Shown piece after piece: positions 37,211 through 46,577 of a stretch of DNA of 64,000 nucleotides (the first letter of the stretch is position 1; each line of letters starts with the position of its first letter). The translations under genes and the position numbers were made by a program. The notes beneath the pieces were generated by a model. That model was not told where the DNA came from. It made no database searches and saw only the letters and a program-made list of their open reading frames with translations. This stretch comes from Luteimonas suaedae (lineage in GTDB: Bacteria; Pseudomonadota; Gammaproteobacteria; Xanthomonadales; Xanthomonadaceae): assembly GCF_008312895.1 (NCBI RefSeq), contig NZ_VSSP01000001.1:186001-250000 (forward strand), read 5' to 3'.

Positions 37211-37642
37211 ATGAAGACCCTCGATGCGACCGACCGCAGGCTGATCGCGCTGCTGCAGGACAACGCGCGCCTGTCGACGGTGGCACTGGCCAAGGCGGTC
37301 GGCCTGTCGCGCAGCGCGGTGCAGGAGCGGATCCGGCGGCTGGAGCGCTCCGGCGTGATCGTCCAGTACACGCTGCGCCTGGGCCAGGGCGATCCGTTGC
37401 AGGCCTGGCTGCTGCTGCGCCATGCCGAAGGCTTCAGCTGCGACGACGTGATGCCGTTGCTGCAACCGCTGCCGCAGGTACGCCTGTGCCAGAGCGTGGC
37501 CGGCGAGACCGATCTGATGGTGCTGGTCGAGGCCGCCGGCCCGGGCGAGCTGTCGGACCTGCGCGAACGCATCGCGGCCTTCAAGGGCGTGGACGACGTG
37601 ACCACGGTGCCGGTGCTGCGCATCATGCTCGATCGGCGCTGA
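37211..37642 (+). CDS. Lrp/AsnC family transcriptional regulator (143 aa)
   Basis: An N-terminal helix-turn-helix (LDATDRRLIALLQDNARLST, then AVGLSRSAVQERIRRLE) is followed by a C-terminal RAM ligand-binding domain with the conserved GETDLMVLVEA. It is divergently transcribed from the ABM/isochorismatase operon with a 99-base shared region, so that operon is the likely target along with itself. The effector amino acid cannot be told from sequence. The ATG lacks a strong ribosome site. Confidence 0.92.
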   Translation: MKTLDATDRRLIALLQDNARLSTVALAKAVGLSRSAVQERIRRLERSGVIVQYTLRLGQGDPLQAWLLLRHAEGFSCDDVMPLLQPLPQVRLCQSVAGETDLMVLVEAAGPGELSDLRERIAAFKGVDDVTTVPVLRIMLDRR

Positions 37643-37786
37643 GCATCGGCGTTCGCAGCGGCACGATGCGTCGTCTCCGCTTCAGGACCGGTACGCGCAG
37701 GGATCGAATGCCACGCCGATAAATCCCCTGTTGCCGGACTTCTGCAACCGGAATGGCGCCGACGAGGGGCGCGTCCTGTCGATCCA

Positions 37787-39136
37787 TCATTCGACCATGT
37801 ATGCGATATCCGATGCGGTCGTTGGATAGGCGAACATCGTAGTCGCCAACTGGCTTGCGGTCAGTCCATGGCGAATGGCGAGCGCGAAAACGTTGATCAC
37901 CTCATCGGCGTGCGGGCCGACGAGATGCGCGCCGAGCACGCGCCCGCTGTCTTCTTCGATCAGCACCTTGTGACCATAGACCGGCTCGGCGGCCTGCTTC
38001 GAGGTGAACCAGCTAGACGCCTTCTGGCAGTTGACCCGGAACACGAGCCCCTGTTGCCTGGCCTCGGCCTCGGTCAATCCGACCGCGGCAATGGGCGGTA
38101 CCGTGAACGCCACGCTGGGCACGCCCGTGTAGTCGGGCTTGGCGTGATTGCCCTGCAGCAGGTTCGCGGCCACCATCTTGGCGTCGTGGCCGGCTACCGG
38201 CGTCAGCGGTGGGCCCGCCTGGGCGCAGTCGCCGGCGGCGTAGACCGCGGGATTGGAGGCGCTCTGCAGATACGCGTTCAACTCGAGTCGCCCCTTGTCG
38301 TGCGCCACGCCGGCGGCTTCCAGGTCGAGCGCTTCGAGCGCCGGCGTGCGGCCCGCGGCATGGACCACCAGATCGGCCTCGAACGTCGCCTTGCCGTTCG
38401 CCCCCGATGCGCCGACGCGGAACCCGGTGGCGGTTTTCTCGACCGCTTCGACTGTCATCCCGGTGTGGACCTTGATGCCGACTTCCCCGAACTTCTCCAT
38501 CAGCCAGCCGACGAGTTCAGGCTCGAAGCGGGCGAGGATTCGTTCGCCGTGTTGCAGGATCGTCACCTCGGCGCCGGCCCGTGCAGCGAGATGGGAGAAC
38601 TCGGCGGCGATGTAGCCGCCACCCACGAGCACGATCCGCCCAGGCAGTTCGTCGAGCTCGAGGAAGCCCTCGTTAGTGACCAGGTACTCCTCGCCGGGAA
38701 TCCCCAATTTGTGGGCCTCGGCGCCTGCCGCGATCAGGACGTGCTCGGCCTCCAGCGTTTCGCCATCGACATCGATCGCGTTCGGGCCGGTGAACATGGC
38801 CTTCCCGCGGAAGACATCGATGCCTTCGTCGGCGTAATGGGCCTCCTGCTGGGCGGGAACGGGATCGGTAAAGCCACGCTTGAACGCCATGAGGCCGGGC
38901 CAGTCGATCCCGACGTTCCCGGCGACGCCCTTGTCGCGCATGCGCCGCACGTGGTCGATGGCGCTGGCGCCGCCTATCAGCACTTTCTTGGGGTCGCACC
39001 CGCGCAGAGCGCAGGTGCCACCGAGGGGACGGAAGTCGATGACGGCAACACTCCAGCCGGCGGCCCGAACGCGCGTGGCGACCACCCGGGCGGCGGTGCC
39101 CGTGCCGACGACGACGAGCCTGTAGTGCTTTGCCAT
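37787..39136 (-). CDS. Pyridine nucleotide-disulfide oxidoreductase (449 aa)
   Basis: A flavoprotein of the glutathione reductase / mercuric reductase class. The FAD dinucleotide fold VVVGTGTAA is followed by the redox-active pair GGTCALRGC, an NAD(P)H fold VLVGGGYIAAEF and the second FAD motif VYAAGDCA. The C-terminus reads FAYPTTASDIAYMVE where classical family members have an HPT motif whose His is the catalytic base; here it is Tyr. There is also no C-terminal Cys pair as in MerA and no N-terminal metal-binding domain. It probably reduces an unidentified disulfide or quinone. The start has GGGAGAA upstream. Confidence 0.87.
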   Translation of the reverse strand: MAKHYRLVVVGTGTAARVVATRVRAAGWSVAVIDFRPLGGTCALRGCDPKKVLIGGASAIDHVRRMRDKGVAGNVGIDWPGLMAFKRGFTDPVPAQQEAHYADEGIDVFRGKAMFTGPNAIDVDGETLEAEHVLIAAGAEAHKLGIPGEEYLVTNEGFLELDELPGRIVLVGGGYIAAEFSHLAARAGAEVTILQHGERILARFEPELVGWLMEKFGEVGIKVHTGMTVEAVEKTATGFRVGASGANGKATFEADLVVHAAGRTPALEALDLEAAGVAHDKGRLELNAYLQSASNPAVYAAGDCAQAGPPLTPVAGHDAKMVAANLLQGNHAKPDYTGVPSVAFTVPPIAAVGLTEAEARQQGLVFRVNCQKASSWFTSKQAAEPVYGHKVLIEEDSGRVLGAHLVGPHADEVINVFALAIRHGLTASQLATTMFAYPTTASDIAYMVE

Positions 39137-39493
39137 CTGCTTCTCCCTGGTCGCCATGTGGGAGTAATACGCTATCACTGCGGCTGTGCCGGGCACAGCG
39201 AGCGGCGCAGGACCACAAGGGGACAAGCGAAGGCGCACGCGAAGCGGCAAGCAAGAGCGGGGACTGCGCCGGCGCCCGTCGGCGAAGTGAACCGGCCCTG
39301 CACGTGCGTACGCCGTGCATGCTCGAGCTGTCCCGCGATGTTGAAATGGAGAGCGTGGGCCCGCGGTTCGGCGACGATATGCCGTTTCCCCATGCGCCGC
39401 CGTCGAACTGCCCCGGCCCCTGCCCAAGGTGATCCTGAAGGTTCTGCGAGAAGCATCCCGCCGCCATATCGCAGCGGTCGACGATCGCTCCCC
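39137..39493. other. Gene-free gap between flavoprotein and PNGase-A-like gene
   Basis: 357 bases. I see no convincing coding frame, RNA or repeat. It should contain the promoter of the flavoprotein gene (minus strand) in its left part and the transcript end of the PNGase-A-like gene in its right part. Confidence 0.4.
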
Positions 39494-41422
39494 TCAACGT
39501 TCCGCCCACCCCAGCCCGTCGGGTGAGCCATCCGGGTGCGATGCCCAGTACAGGCGGTTGACGCCGCCGGGGCAGCCGGCGCCTTGCCGGTAGTCCGAGA
39601 GCATGCCGTCCTGGCTTGCCAGATCGACGCGATAACAGCTGGAGTGCGAATCGCGGAACACGTAGCGCTGGATGCCGTTCCACCGCGTCTGGTCGCCGGT
39701 GTAATCCGGGTCTGGCGCGAATGCCAGGTCGACCTCGTGGTCGAGGCGTGTGTGATAGCGTTCGATGCCGGGGCGCTGGCGGTCCGTTCGCTGCGAGAAT
39801 GCCTGCTGCAGATCCACCGAACGTTCATGTTGCGGAGCTTCCGCCCCCGGATGAATGGCATAGGCCACGGTCAGCGGATAGCGCACCAGCTCCCGGTCTT
39901 CCGCAATCAGGTCGCCGTCCAGGTAGCGCCGGCTCGTTCCCTTCGCGACGCTCTCCAGCTCGAGGTCGAGACGGTACGCATCCGCATCAGTTGCAGAAGG
40001 ATCGTAGGCATAGGGCACGAGCAGGTTCTCGAAGCTGAGCGTGCGCTCCACCGTGCTATGGACACGGCCGCGCGACGTATCGGCATAGCCTTCGATGACG
40101 TAGTTCCGGTGCGATGTCGTGGTGACTTGCCCGCTGATTTCGCCCGATCCGTTTCGCGCGAGTGTGCTGGTCTCTTCCGGAGCGTGCATCTGGCCCGCCA
40201 GGGTGTTGCGCGTGACCAGGCCGACGACCTGGCTGGCGCCGGGATCGCGATAGATCAGCAGCGTGCCGGAAAGATGGAAATCGGCGATGTCGCCGCCGCT
40301 GGCGACGGACAGCGCGACCTGATGCGGTGCGCCGTCGCTGAGCAGCCCGGCGAACGGCGTCAGGTCGATTCGGTAGGGCATGAAGTTCAGCGCCAGCGGC
40401 GCCGGCGCCGGCTGGAATAGCCGCGCCGAGCTCCAAACGGGGTTGAGCAGGGGATGGACCTTGGGATAGATCGGCGCGAGGCCCGCGGGCTGGCCGTCGA
40501 TGCTCACCTGGAGTTCGCGGAAACTGCCGCCGCTGCAGCCCTGCGGCTGTTGATTGCCGTCCAGGCCGACACGATTCGGGCCGATGGCGAGCCGGCTGGC
40601 CAGCTCCGGGAACCGGGCCATGGCCTCGTCGGGCATGCAGGTGAACCAGAACAGGTCATCGCCGAATCGTGCCTGCGCCATCACGTCCAGATAGGCGCGT
40701 TCGACATTGCGCGGGAGCGTGAGCGATGCGGCGAGCTGGTCGTCGGGCGTGCTCACGTCGTGCCAGGCGTCCGCCGACAGCGGATGCACCGCGTCGGGCA
40801 CGCGCGGTGCGGGGCTGCTCGCGTCTGGCGGATAGAAGAGCAGCGTCGCGGATGCGTAGTAGGGCGAGTTGAATTCGCCGTAGCGCGTCTGCCCCCGCAT
40901 CTCGACCAAGCCGATTCCGGAGGTGCCGAGGACCGCGCTGTAGTCGGTCACGTCGCGCTCGGCGCGCCAATGCGTGGGCACGTCATTGTATTGCGCCCCG
41001 CCGCTGAAGAGCGGCACGCCGTCGATGGACAGGTGTGCAAGTACGACGCCATCCAGAGTGGCGGACGGATCGGCATTGTGGAATTCGATCTTCAGGACCA
41101 CCTTGGACCATGGGCCGGGACAGTCGGCTGGTGGCTCGTAGGCGAAGTCACTCGTCTCCGTTTCGAAGATCCAAAAGGGACCGGGCGTTGTGGCCTCCGC
41201 ATCGCGGAACAGATCCTGCACGCACGGCGTTCCCGACGGGCGCGGCACCCGTGGCCCAGCGGTCACCGTGTCGCGTGTGCCGATCGGTGGTGCCGCAGTC
41301 GTGGCCGTGCCATGCGATACGGGTGATGCTGCGGGAAGCGGCGCAGCGTAGGCGCACAGGATCATCGCGATCGAGAGCCCCATCGATCCGAGGCTGCGCG
41401 TCGCATGCAACGGCGTCTTCAT
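39494..41422 (-). CDS. Secreted PNGase-A-like protein (642 aa)
   Basis: A signal peptide (residues 1 to about 31) precedes a protein with the features of peptide-N4-(N-acetyl-beta-glucosaminyl)asparagine amidase A, best known from plants and fungi. PFWIFETE replaces the plant F-E-V segment near residue 83, and CPGPWSKVVLKIEF and YRIDLTPFAGLLSDG are family-typical. The enzyme class removes N-linked glycans from glycopeptides. In a Xanthomonad-like bacterium it could act on host or prey glycoproteins. Multiple paired cysteines fit an exported protein. The catalytic residues are not known to me well enough to verify them. Confidence 0.78.
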   Translation of the reverse strand: MKTPLHATRSLGSMGLSIAMILCAYAAPLPAASPVSHGTATTAAPPIGTRDTVTAGPRVPRPSGTPCVQDLFRDAEATTPGPFWIFETETSDFAYEPPADCPGPWSKVVLKIEFHNADPSATLDGVVLAHLSIDGVPLFSGGAQYNDVPTHWRAERDVTDYSAVLGTSGIGLVEMRGQTRYGEFNSPYYASATLLFYPPDASSPAPRVPDAVHPLSADAWHDVSTPDDQLAASLTLPRNVERAYLDVMAQARFGDDLFWFTCMPDEAMARFPELASRLAIGPNRVGLDGNQQPQGCSGGSFRELQVSIDGQPAGLAPIYPKVHPLLNPVWSSARLFQPAPAPLALNFMPYRIDLTPFAGLLSDGAPHQVALSVASGGDIADFHLSGTLLIYRDPGASQVVGLVTRNTLAGQMHAPEETSTLARNGSGEISGQVTTTSHRNYVIEGYADTSRGRVHSTVERTLSFENLLVPYAYDPSATDADAYRLDLELESVAKGTSRRYLDGDLIAEDRELVRYPLTVAYAIHPGAEAPQHERSVDLQQAFSQRTDRQRPGIERYHTRLDHEVDLAFAPDPDYTGDQTRWNGIQRYVFRDSHSSCYRVDLASQDGMLSDYRQGAGCPGGVNRLYWASHPDGSPDGLGWAER

Positions 41423-41674
41423 GCTGGCCCCTCACTCGTCAAGCGCCACAATTTACGCTAGCACCGCAATTGTGTAGGCGAGAATCATGTTCTTGAATTC
41501 GTAGTGCGATGCGGCCCCGAACGCACGAAGTGCCGTGCGGCTTTGCTTCTGATCTGCGCGATCCACGAGCCCGCGGCGCATGCCCGCGCCTGTCCGGATG
41601 GGGCGAAGACGAGGCGACACACCCAACCACATTGGTATCGCCGCGAATTCACCTTAGATTGGCTCCCCTGTCCA

Positions 41675-42682
41675 ATGGTTGACGCCGTCATGCACGCCCC
41701 TCGCACTCGTACCATCTGCATGCTGGTCTATGCGGGCGCACAATCGCTGGACATCAGCGGCCCGCTGGAGGTTTTCGCCTTGGCAAGCCGCCAGGCGCAG
41801 GAAGAGGCGCCCGGTATCGAACCGCTCTACCGCTTGCTTCTCCTGTCCGTGGACACTCAGCCGGTGGTCCTGGCGTCGGGTCTGCGCCTGCTGCCGGACA
41901 CGGCGTACGCCGACATGCCGGAACACATCGATACCCTGATGGTGTGCGGAGGCATGGGCGATTCGCTGGACGCCGTACGGTCGGATCGCAAACTGCTGCT
42001 ATGGTTGCGAGCGGCGGCGGGGCAGGTGCGAAGGGTTGCTTCGGTCTGCAGCGGCGCCCTGTTGCTGGCCGAGGCCGGTGTCCTCGACGAGCGCCAGGCG
42101 ACGACGCACTGGAGCGACGTGCAGGAACTCCGCCAGCGCTATCCCCGGGTGCGGGTGCAGGCGGACGCCATCTATACCCGCGATGGAGATATCTGGACCT
42201 CGGCCGGGGTCACCGCAGGCATGGACCTGGCGTTAGCCATGGTCGCCGCGGACCATGGCCAGGCCCTGGCGCTGAAGGTGGCCAAGCGGATGGTCATGGC
42301 GAGCAAGCGGTCCGGAGGACAAAGCCAGTTCAGCGATCAGCTGCAGGCACTGGACCTGCCCGACCAGTTCGCCCAGCTGGAGGCGTGGATCCGCGGAAAT
42401 CTGCGCCTGCGCCTGGATGTAGAACAACTGGCCCAGCGCCTGCACATGAGCCCGCGACAGTTCACCCGCAGGTTCAGCGCCGTGTTTTCCACGACGCCGC
42501 AGAAGTACGTGGAACAGCTGCGCATCGAGGCCGCCAAGCCGCTGTTGGAAAGCTCCCGCAAGGATATCCGGCGAATCGCCACCGAGTGCGGTTTTAGTTC
42601 CGCCGAGGCCATGCGCCGGGCATTCGCACGTCGGCTGGGCGTCTCTCCCAGCGACTACCGGGCTCGCTTCGGCGCGGCGTGA
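41675..42682 (+). CDS. GlxA-type transcriptional regulator: DJ-1/PfpI plus AraC helix-turn-helix (335 aa)
   Basis: An N-terminal class I amidotransferase-like (DJ-1/PfpI) domain has ICMLVYAGAQSLDISGPLEV and the nucleophile elbow SVCSGALLLAEAG. The C-terminal ~100 residues form an AraC-type double helix-turn-helix: LAQRLHMSPRQFTRRF, then IRRIATECGFSSAEAMRRAF and GVSPSDYRARF. The DJ-1 domain probably senses a small molecule rather than catalysing. It precedes a secreted DJ-1-like protein by 77 bases on the same strand, suggesting one unit. MHAPRTR at 41690 is an alternative start. Confidence 0.9.
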   Translation: MVDAVMHAPRTRTICMLVYAGAQSLDISGPLEVFALASRQAQEEAPGIEPLYRLLLLSVDTQPVVLASGLRLLPDTAYADMPEHIDTLMVCGGMGDSLDAVRSDRKLLLWLRAAAGQVRRVASVCSGALLLAEAGVLDERQATTHWSDVQELRQRYPRVRVQADAIYTRDGDIWTSAGVTAGMDLALAMVAADHGQALALKVAKRMVMASKRSGGQSQFSDQLQALDLPDQFAQLEAWIRGNLRLRLDVEQLAQRLHMSPRQFTRRFSAVFSTTPQKYVEQLRIEAAKPLLESSRKDIRRIATECGFSSAEAMRRAFARRLGVSPSDYRARFGAA

Positions 42683-42759
42683 GATGTCCTGATCGGCGTG
42701 CCTGATGTCCGCATCCGTGCGTTGGTCTCGGCTACCTTTCCCGCCTGACCCACGGGGAA

Positions 42760-43758
42760 ATGCATATGCGCCAGGCAATGATCAAACTCACGTGCGTCCT
42801 GCTTGGCCTGTTGTCCTGTCCTGCGTGGGCCGCGCATGCGCCGCATACGCAGCCGGAAGTCCGGGTGGGCATCGTCCTGTTCGACGGCGTGCAGATCATC
42901 GATTTTGCCGGGCCCTACGAAGTCTTCGGCGCCGCCGGCTTTGGCGTGGTGACCCTGTCACACGATGGCAATCCCGTCACCACGGCGATGGGACTGACGG
43001 TGACGCCGGATGCCGGTTTCGCCGACGCCCCGCCCTTCGACGTACTGCTGGTCCCCGGCGGCGACGTCCACGAGGCGGAACGCGATCCGCAGGTGCTGTC
43101 GTTCGTCCGCGAGCGCGCGGCCGGAAGCCGACACGTCCTGTCGGTCTGCACCGGCGCCTTCGTCCTGGCCGGGGCGGGCCTGCTCGACGGCCTCGAGGCC
43201 ACCACGTTCACCCCGCGCATCGACGAGTTCGCCCGCCGCTATCCGTCGGTCGACGTGGTCAAGGATGTCCGCTGGGCCGACAGCGGCCGCATCGTCACCT
43301 CGGCCGGCTTGTCCTCGGGCCTGGATGCGGCGCTGCACATCGTCGCCCGGGCGCAAGGGGCGGAGCGGGCGCAATCGGTCGCCATGCACCTCGAGTACGA
43401 CTGGAAGCCGGACGGAGGCTTCGTCCGCTCGCGCATGGCCGATCGCTATGTGCCCCGGTCGCTGGAAGCGGCGGTCGACTGGCCCGAGGACCTGGTCATG
43501 AACAAGGACATCTCGATCGGCGACGAGCAGCAGTGGCGCATGCGCTTCGATGTCACCTCCGCCACGCCGGCCGACGACCTGCTGCAGCGCATCGCCACGG
43601 GAATGGATGGCGCGTCAGGCTGGTCGCGGGATCCCCGTGCGAATCGCTGGATCAGTCAACAGGAAGGGCGTCGCGTGGCACTCTTGCTGGAGACGACGCC
43701 GGGATCGAGCGTGCAGGACTACCAGCTTGAACTGCGCGTGCACGCAGAGGAAGACTGA
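42760..43758 (+). CDS. Exported DJ-1/PfpI family protein (332 aa)
   Basis: A signal peptide (residues 1 to about 25, CVLLGLLSCPAWA) is followed by a DJ-1/PfpI domain: RVGIVLFDGVQIIDFAGPYE, LLVPGGDV and the nucleophile Cys130 in SVCTGAFVLAGAGLL. About 110 further residues at the C-terminus have no recognised domain. Periplasmic DJ-1-like proteins are rare and their role is unclear; protease, glyoxalase or small-molecule binding are options. GGGG is spaced best for the third codon ATG (42766). It is likely co-transcribed with the GlxA-type regulator, which shares the same domain. Confidence 0.87.
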   Translation: MHMRQAMIKLTCVLLGLLSCPAWAAHAPHTQPEVRVGIVLFDGVQIIDFAGPYEVFGAAGFGVVTLSHDGNPVTTAMGLTVTPDAGFADAPPFDVLLVPGGDVHEAERDPQVLSFVRERAAGSRHVLSVCTGAFVLAGAGLLDGLEATTFTPRIDEFARRYPSVDVVKDVRWADSGRIVTSAGLSSGLDAALHIVARAQGAERAQSVAMHLEYDWKPDGGFVRSRMADRYVPRSLEAAVDWPEDLVMNKDISIGDEQQWRMRFDVTSATPADDLLQRIATGMDGASGWSRDPRANRWISQQEGRRVALLLETTPGSSVQDYQLELRVHAEED

Positions 43759-43873
43759 TCCGACCCGTCGTGCTGCATGGATCTGCGACGGGCTCGTCGG
43801 GTCTGCCGAACGGCCCATGCATGAGTCGATATCGGGTGCACGCCAGCCAGGGCGTCGTACTTCGCGGCCAAGC

Positions 43874-46462
43874 TCACTTCTCCTCCGGCGCTGCGGGTCG
43901 CAGGCGGAGCGAATGCAATGCCTCGCCCGGCAGAAATGGCGTCGGCGTTCCCTCCACCCAGTTCGCGTGCCCCGCGCCCCAGAACGGCGACAGCGGATGG
44001 CCGCTCTGCCCGCCGGGCATGTGGGCGATGCCGTCTTCCTCGTGGCCGGGCGAGACCACCATGCGTTCCGACGCGCCGACGGCGGGACCCTGCACGCGCG
44101 GCACGTTGCCGTCGCCGGGCAGCGGGTCGGGCGGCATGCACAGCAGGCGTTTGCCGACGAGCGGGATGGCGCCGGCCAGCGGGTGGCAGATGGCGGCGGT
44201 GTTGCGTTCGCCCCAGGTGCGTTCGTGGAGCGGGCCGCTGGCTTTGAGCTCTTCGCGGACATCGGCGGCGGCGTCCTCGAGCAGGGCGGTCCAGGTGTCG
44301 TAACCGCGTGGCAGCAGGTGCATGGGGCGTTGCTGGAGCAATGGCCAGGCCACGCCTTCGAGCTGGTTGAGCGCGGGCATCTCAAAATCGTCGCCCAGTG
44401 CGGCGCGGGCGGGAGCGGTGAGGCCATCGGCGACGCGATCGTGCACGGCCAGGCGCCAGGCGCGGACGATGCGATAGCTCACCGAGTCCGTGCTGGCGCG
44501 GCCTTGCCACGTCTGCGCGGCCTCGGCGAGTGCGTGCAGGGCCGAACCATCTTCCGCTTCGGCGGCGGCGCCGCGCAGCAGCCGCCACCAACCTTCGAGC
44601 AGCATGGCGCGATCGTCGAGCTGGATGGCGAGCAGGTCCTGCTCGGTGAAGCGGTCGCGCGCGGTCAGGCGTTCTCGGATCTGGTAGGCGCGGATGCCGA
44701 GGGCATAGCCCGCATCGCCGATGCGCTGCAGGGCCTCGCCGTCGGCGACGCGGCTGTTGGCGGTCCACAGGCGGTCGGCGGTGGGGGAGGCGAGCATGGG
44801 GCTGGCGGCGGTGGTGATCGACCAAGGCGGACAAGTGGTGTCTTCGTTGGGCCCGGGAATTGCCTCCGTTAGTTCTCGGGCCACGTCCTGGGCAGGCTCT
44901 TTGGGTGCATTCCCCTGCCGTGGGCGGGAAGTCAGGATGGCCTCGCAATCGGCGTCGCGCTGCGCGACCGGGCCGAGCAGGCGCCAGGCGACACGGCCGG
45001 CGCGGTCGCCGATCAGCAGGTTCTGGGTGGGAATGGCGGTGCGGTCGGCGGCGGCGAAGGCGGCGTCCAGGTTGCCGGCGTACGCCAGATCGAGCAGGCC
45101 GAGGTTGAGCGCGCCGGGCAGGTGCGCGGCCCAGCGCAGGGCCAGGGCGGCGCCATCGGGTTCGCGGTGCAGGATCGGGCCCCACTTGGTTTCGTCCACG
45201 CTGAGGGCGACGGGATCGGCGCCGGCCACTGCGATGACTTCCTCGTGCGTCGTAATGCGATCGCAGCCGGCTTGCGCGCCGGTCCCGGTGCACGGATGCA
45301 CGCGGCGCCAATCCAGGGTATCGATGTAGCTGTTGGTGTAACCCCAGGCGACGTGGGTGTTGCTGCCGACCACCACGGCCGGCAGGCCCGGCAGGGTGAA
45401 GCCGCTGACGTCGACCCGGCCGCAGGGAGCGCTTGGATCCGGGTAGCGCAGGCGCGCGCGGAACCAGATGTTGGGTGCGCGCAGGCCGAGATGCATGTCG
45501 TTGGCGACGATGGCGCGGCCGTCGCGGGTGAGAGTGCCGGCGACGGCGAAGTTGTTGCTGCCAGGAACGATGTCGGCGGCGGATGGGGGTATGGGCTGGC
45601 CGAAGATGGATCCCGGCGTACGCTGGGATGACGACGTGAGGGATGACGGATTGCGAGGGGAATGCCTGTTGGATGCGTGATCGTGCGGCGAGCGTTCGCT
45701 GGGCGGTGGCGCGTGCTGTGCCGCCGACCTGGCGTCATCGGGTGCGGGGAGGGTGCGGAGATCGACTTCGTCGGCGCTGGGAAGTATGGCGTCGCCGCGC
45801 GATTCGCCCATCAGCGGCGCGTCCCAGCGCGAGCCGTCGTGGGTGAGAAGGTCGTACAGCGCAGGCGGCAGGTGCGGGCGGAGTTGCGATAGCGCCAGCT
45901 CGCGTTTGTTCTGAGAATCCTGCAGGTCGAAGTACATGGCGAAGCCGGCTAGCGCAGAGTCGGCCGGCGTCCATGGTTGCGGTGACTGGCCGAGCAGCAG
46001 GTAAGGCCACGGTCGAGCGCGCAGGGCATCGCGGCCGGCATTGACGCCGTCGGCATAGGCCTGCAGCTGCGGCAGGCGCTCGCCGGCGATCTCGGCAAGG
46101 TCGGTCTCCACCCGTGCGCGCATGCGGTGCACGCGATGCCTGCGGTCGGTGTCCACGGCGATCGGACCGAACAGCGCGGCCAGTTCGCCGGCGGCGGTAC
46201 GGCGCATCAGGTCCATCTCGAAGTAGCGTTCCTGCGCGTGTAGGTAGCCGAGTGCGCGGATGGCGTCGGTTTCGTTGGCGGCGTCGATGGTGACGACGCC
46301 GAGCGCATCGCGCGTCACTGAGACCGGGGCGGAAAGGACGTGCAGGGCCATCTCGCCCTCGAGCGTCGGCAGGCTGCCGCGCAGCAGCCACCAGGCGGTG
46401 AGCAACACCATCACAACCAGCAGCACGAGAAGCAGCGCCAAGCGCTTCAGCCAACGAAGCAT
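43874..46462 (-). CDS. Penicillin acylase family Ntn-hydrolase (862 aa)
   Basis: An N-terminal membrane/signal helix (LALLLVLLVVMVLLTAWW) precedes the alpha region, a spacer, and the beta chain that begins at the catalytic Ser302 in PGSNNFAVAG. Family members mature by autocatalytic cleavage just before this serine and hydrolyse amides such as penicillins or N-acyl-homoserine lactones, so quorum quenching is a possible role. NEDTTCPPW and GNVPRVQGPAVG are typical downstream segments. The spacer (residues about 250-300) is Pro/Ser/His-rich and contains an in-frame REP-type repeat. The ATG follows GGGGGAAAG. The TPMT gene lies 115 bases upstream on the same strand. Confidence 0.9.
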   Translation of the reverse strand: MLRWLKRLALLLVLLVVMVLLTAWWLLRGSLPTLEGEMALHVLSAPVSVTRDALGVVTIDAANETDAIRALGYLHAQERYFEMDLMRRTAAGELAALFGPIAVDTDRRHRVHRMRARVETDLAEIAGERLPQLQAYADGVNAGRDALRARPWPYLLLGQSPQPWTPADSALAGFAMYFDLQDSQNKRELALSQLRPHLPPALYDLLTHDGSRWDAPLMGESRGDAILPSADEVDLRTLPAPDDARSAAQHAPPPSERSPHDHASNRHSPRNPSSLTSSSQRTPGSIFGQPIPPSAADIVPGSNNFAVAGTLTRDGRAIVANDMHLGLRAPNIWFRARLRYPDPSAPCGRVDVSGFTLPGLPAVVVGSNTHVAWGYTNSYIDTLDWRRVHPCTGTGAQAGCDRITTHEEVIAVAGADPVALSVDETKWGPILHREPDGAALALRWAAHLPGALNLGLLDLAYAGNLDAAFAAADRTAIPTQNLLIGDRAGRVAWRLLGPVAQRDADCEAILTSRPRQGNAPKEPAQDVARELTEAIPGPNEDTTCPPWSITTAASPMLASPTADRLWTANSRVADGEALQRIGDAGYALGIRAYQIRERLTARDRFTEQDLLAIQLDDRAMLLEGWWRLLRGAAAEAEDGSALHALAEAAQTWQGRASTDSVSYRIVRAWRLAVHDRVADGLTAPARAALGDDFEMPALNQLEGVAWPLLQQRPMHLLPRGYDTWTALLEDAAADVREELKASGPLHERTWGERNTAAICHPLAGAIPLVGKRLLCMPPDPLPGDGNVPRVQGPAVGASERMVVSPGHEEDGIAHMPGGQSGHPLSPFWGAGHANWVEGTPTPFLPGEALHSLRLRPAAPEEK
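45607..45650. repeat. REP-type repeat embedded in the penicillin acylase coding sequence
   Basis: The inverted repeat with arms TGGATCCCGGCG and CGCTGGGATGACG (45607-45633), plus a partial second arm GGGATGACGGA to 45650, is of the same kind as the intergenic repeat at 33100. Read in the acylase frame it gives SSQRTPGSIFG, a peptide commonly seen when such repeats are translated. It encodes residues about 271-285, shortly before catalytic Ser302. Confidence 0.75.
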
Positions 46463-46577
46463 TGTGGTCTTTCCCCCGGAGTTGCGCCGATTGTAGGCGC
46501 GATGCAGGCGGTCGCGGCAACACTGGCCGCCAGTCGCGACGCCCGGCAGAGGGAAACCGCTGCCGTGCTCAGGGCAG

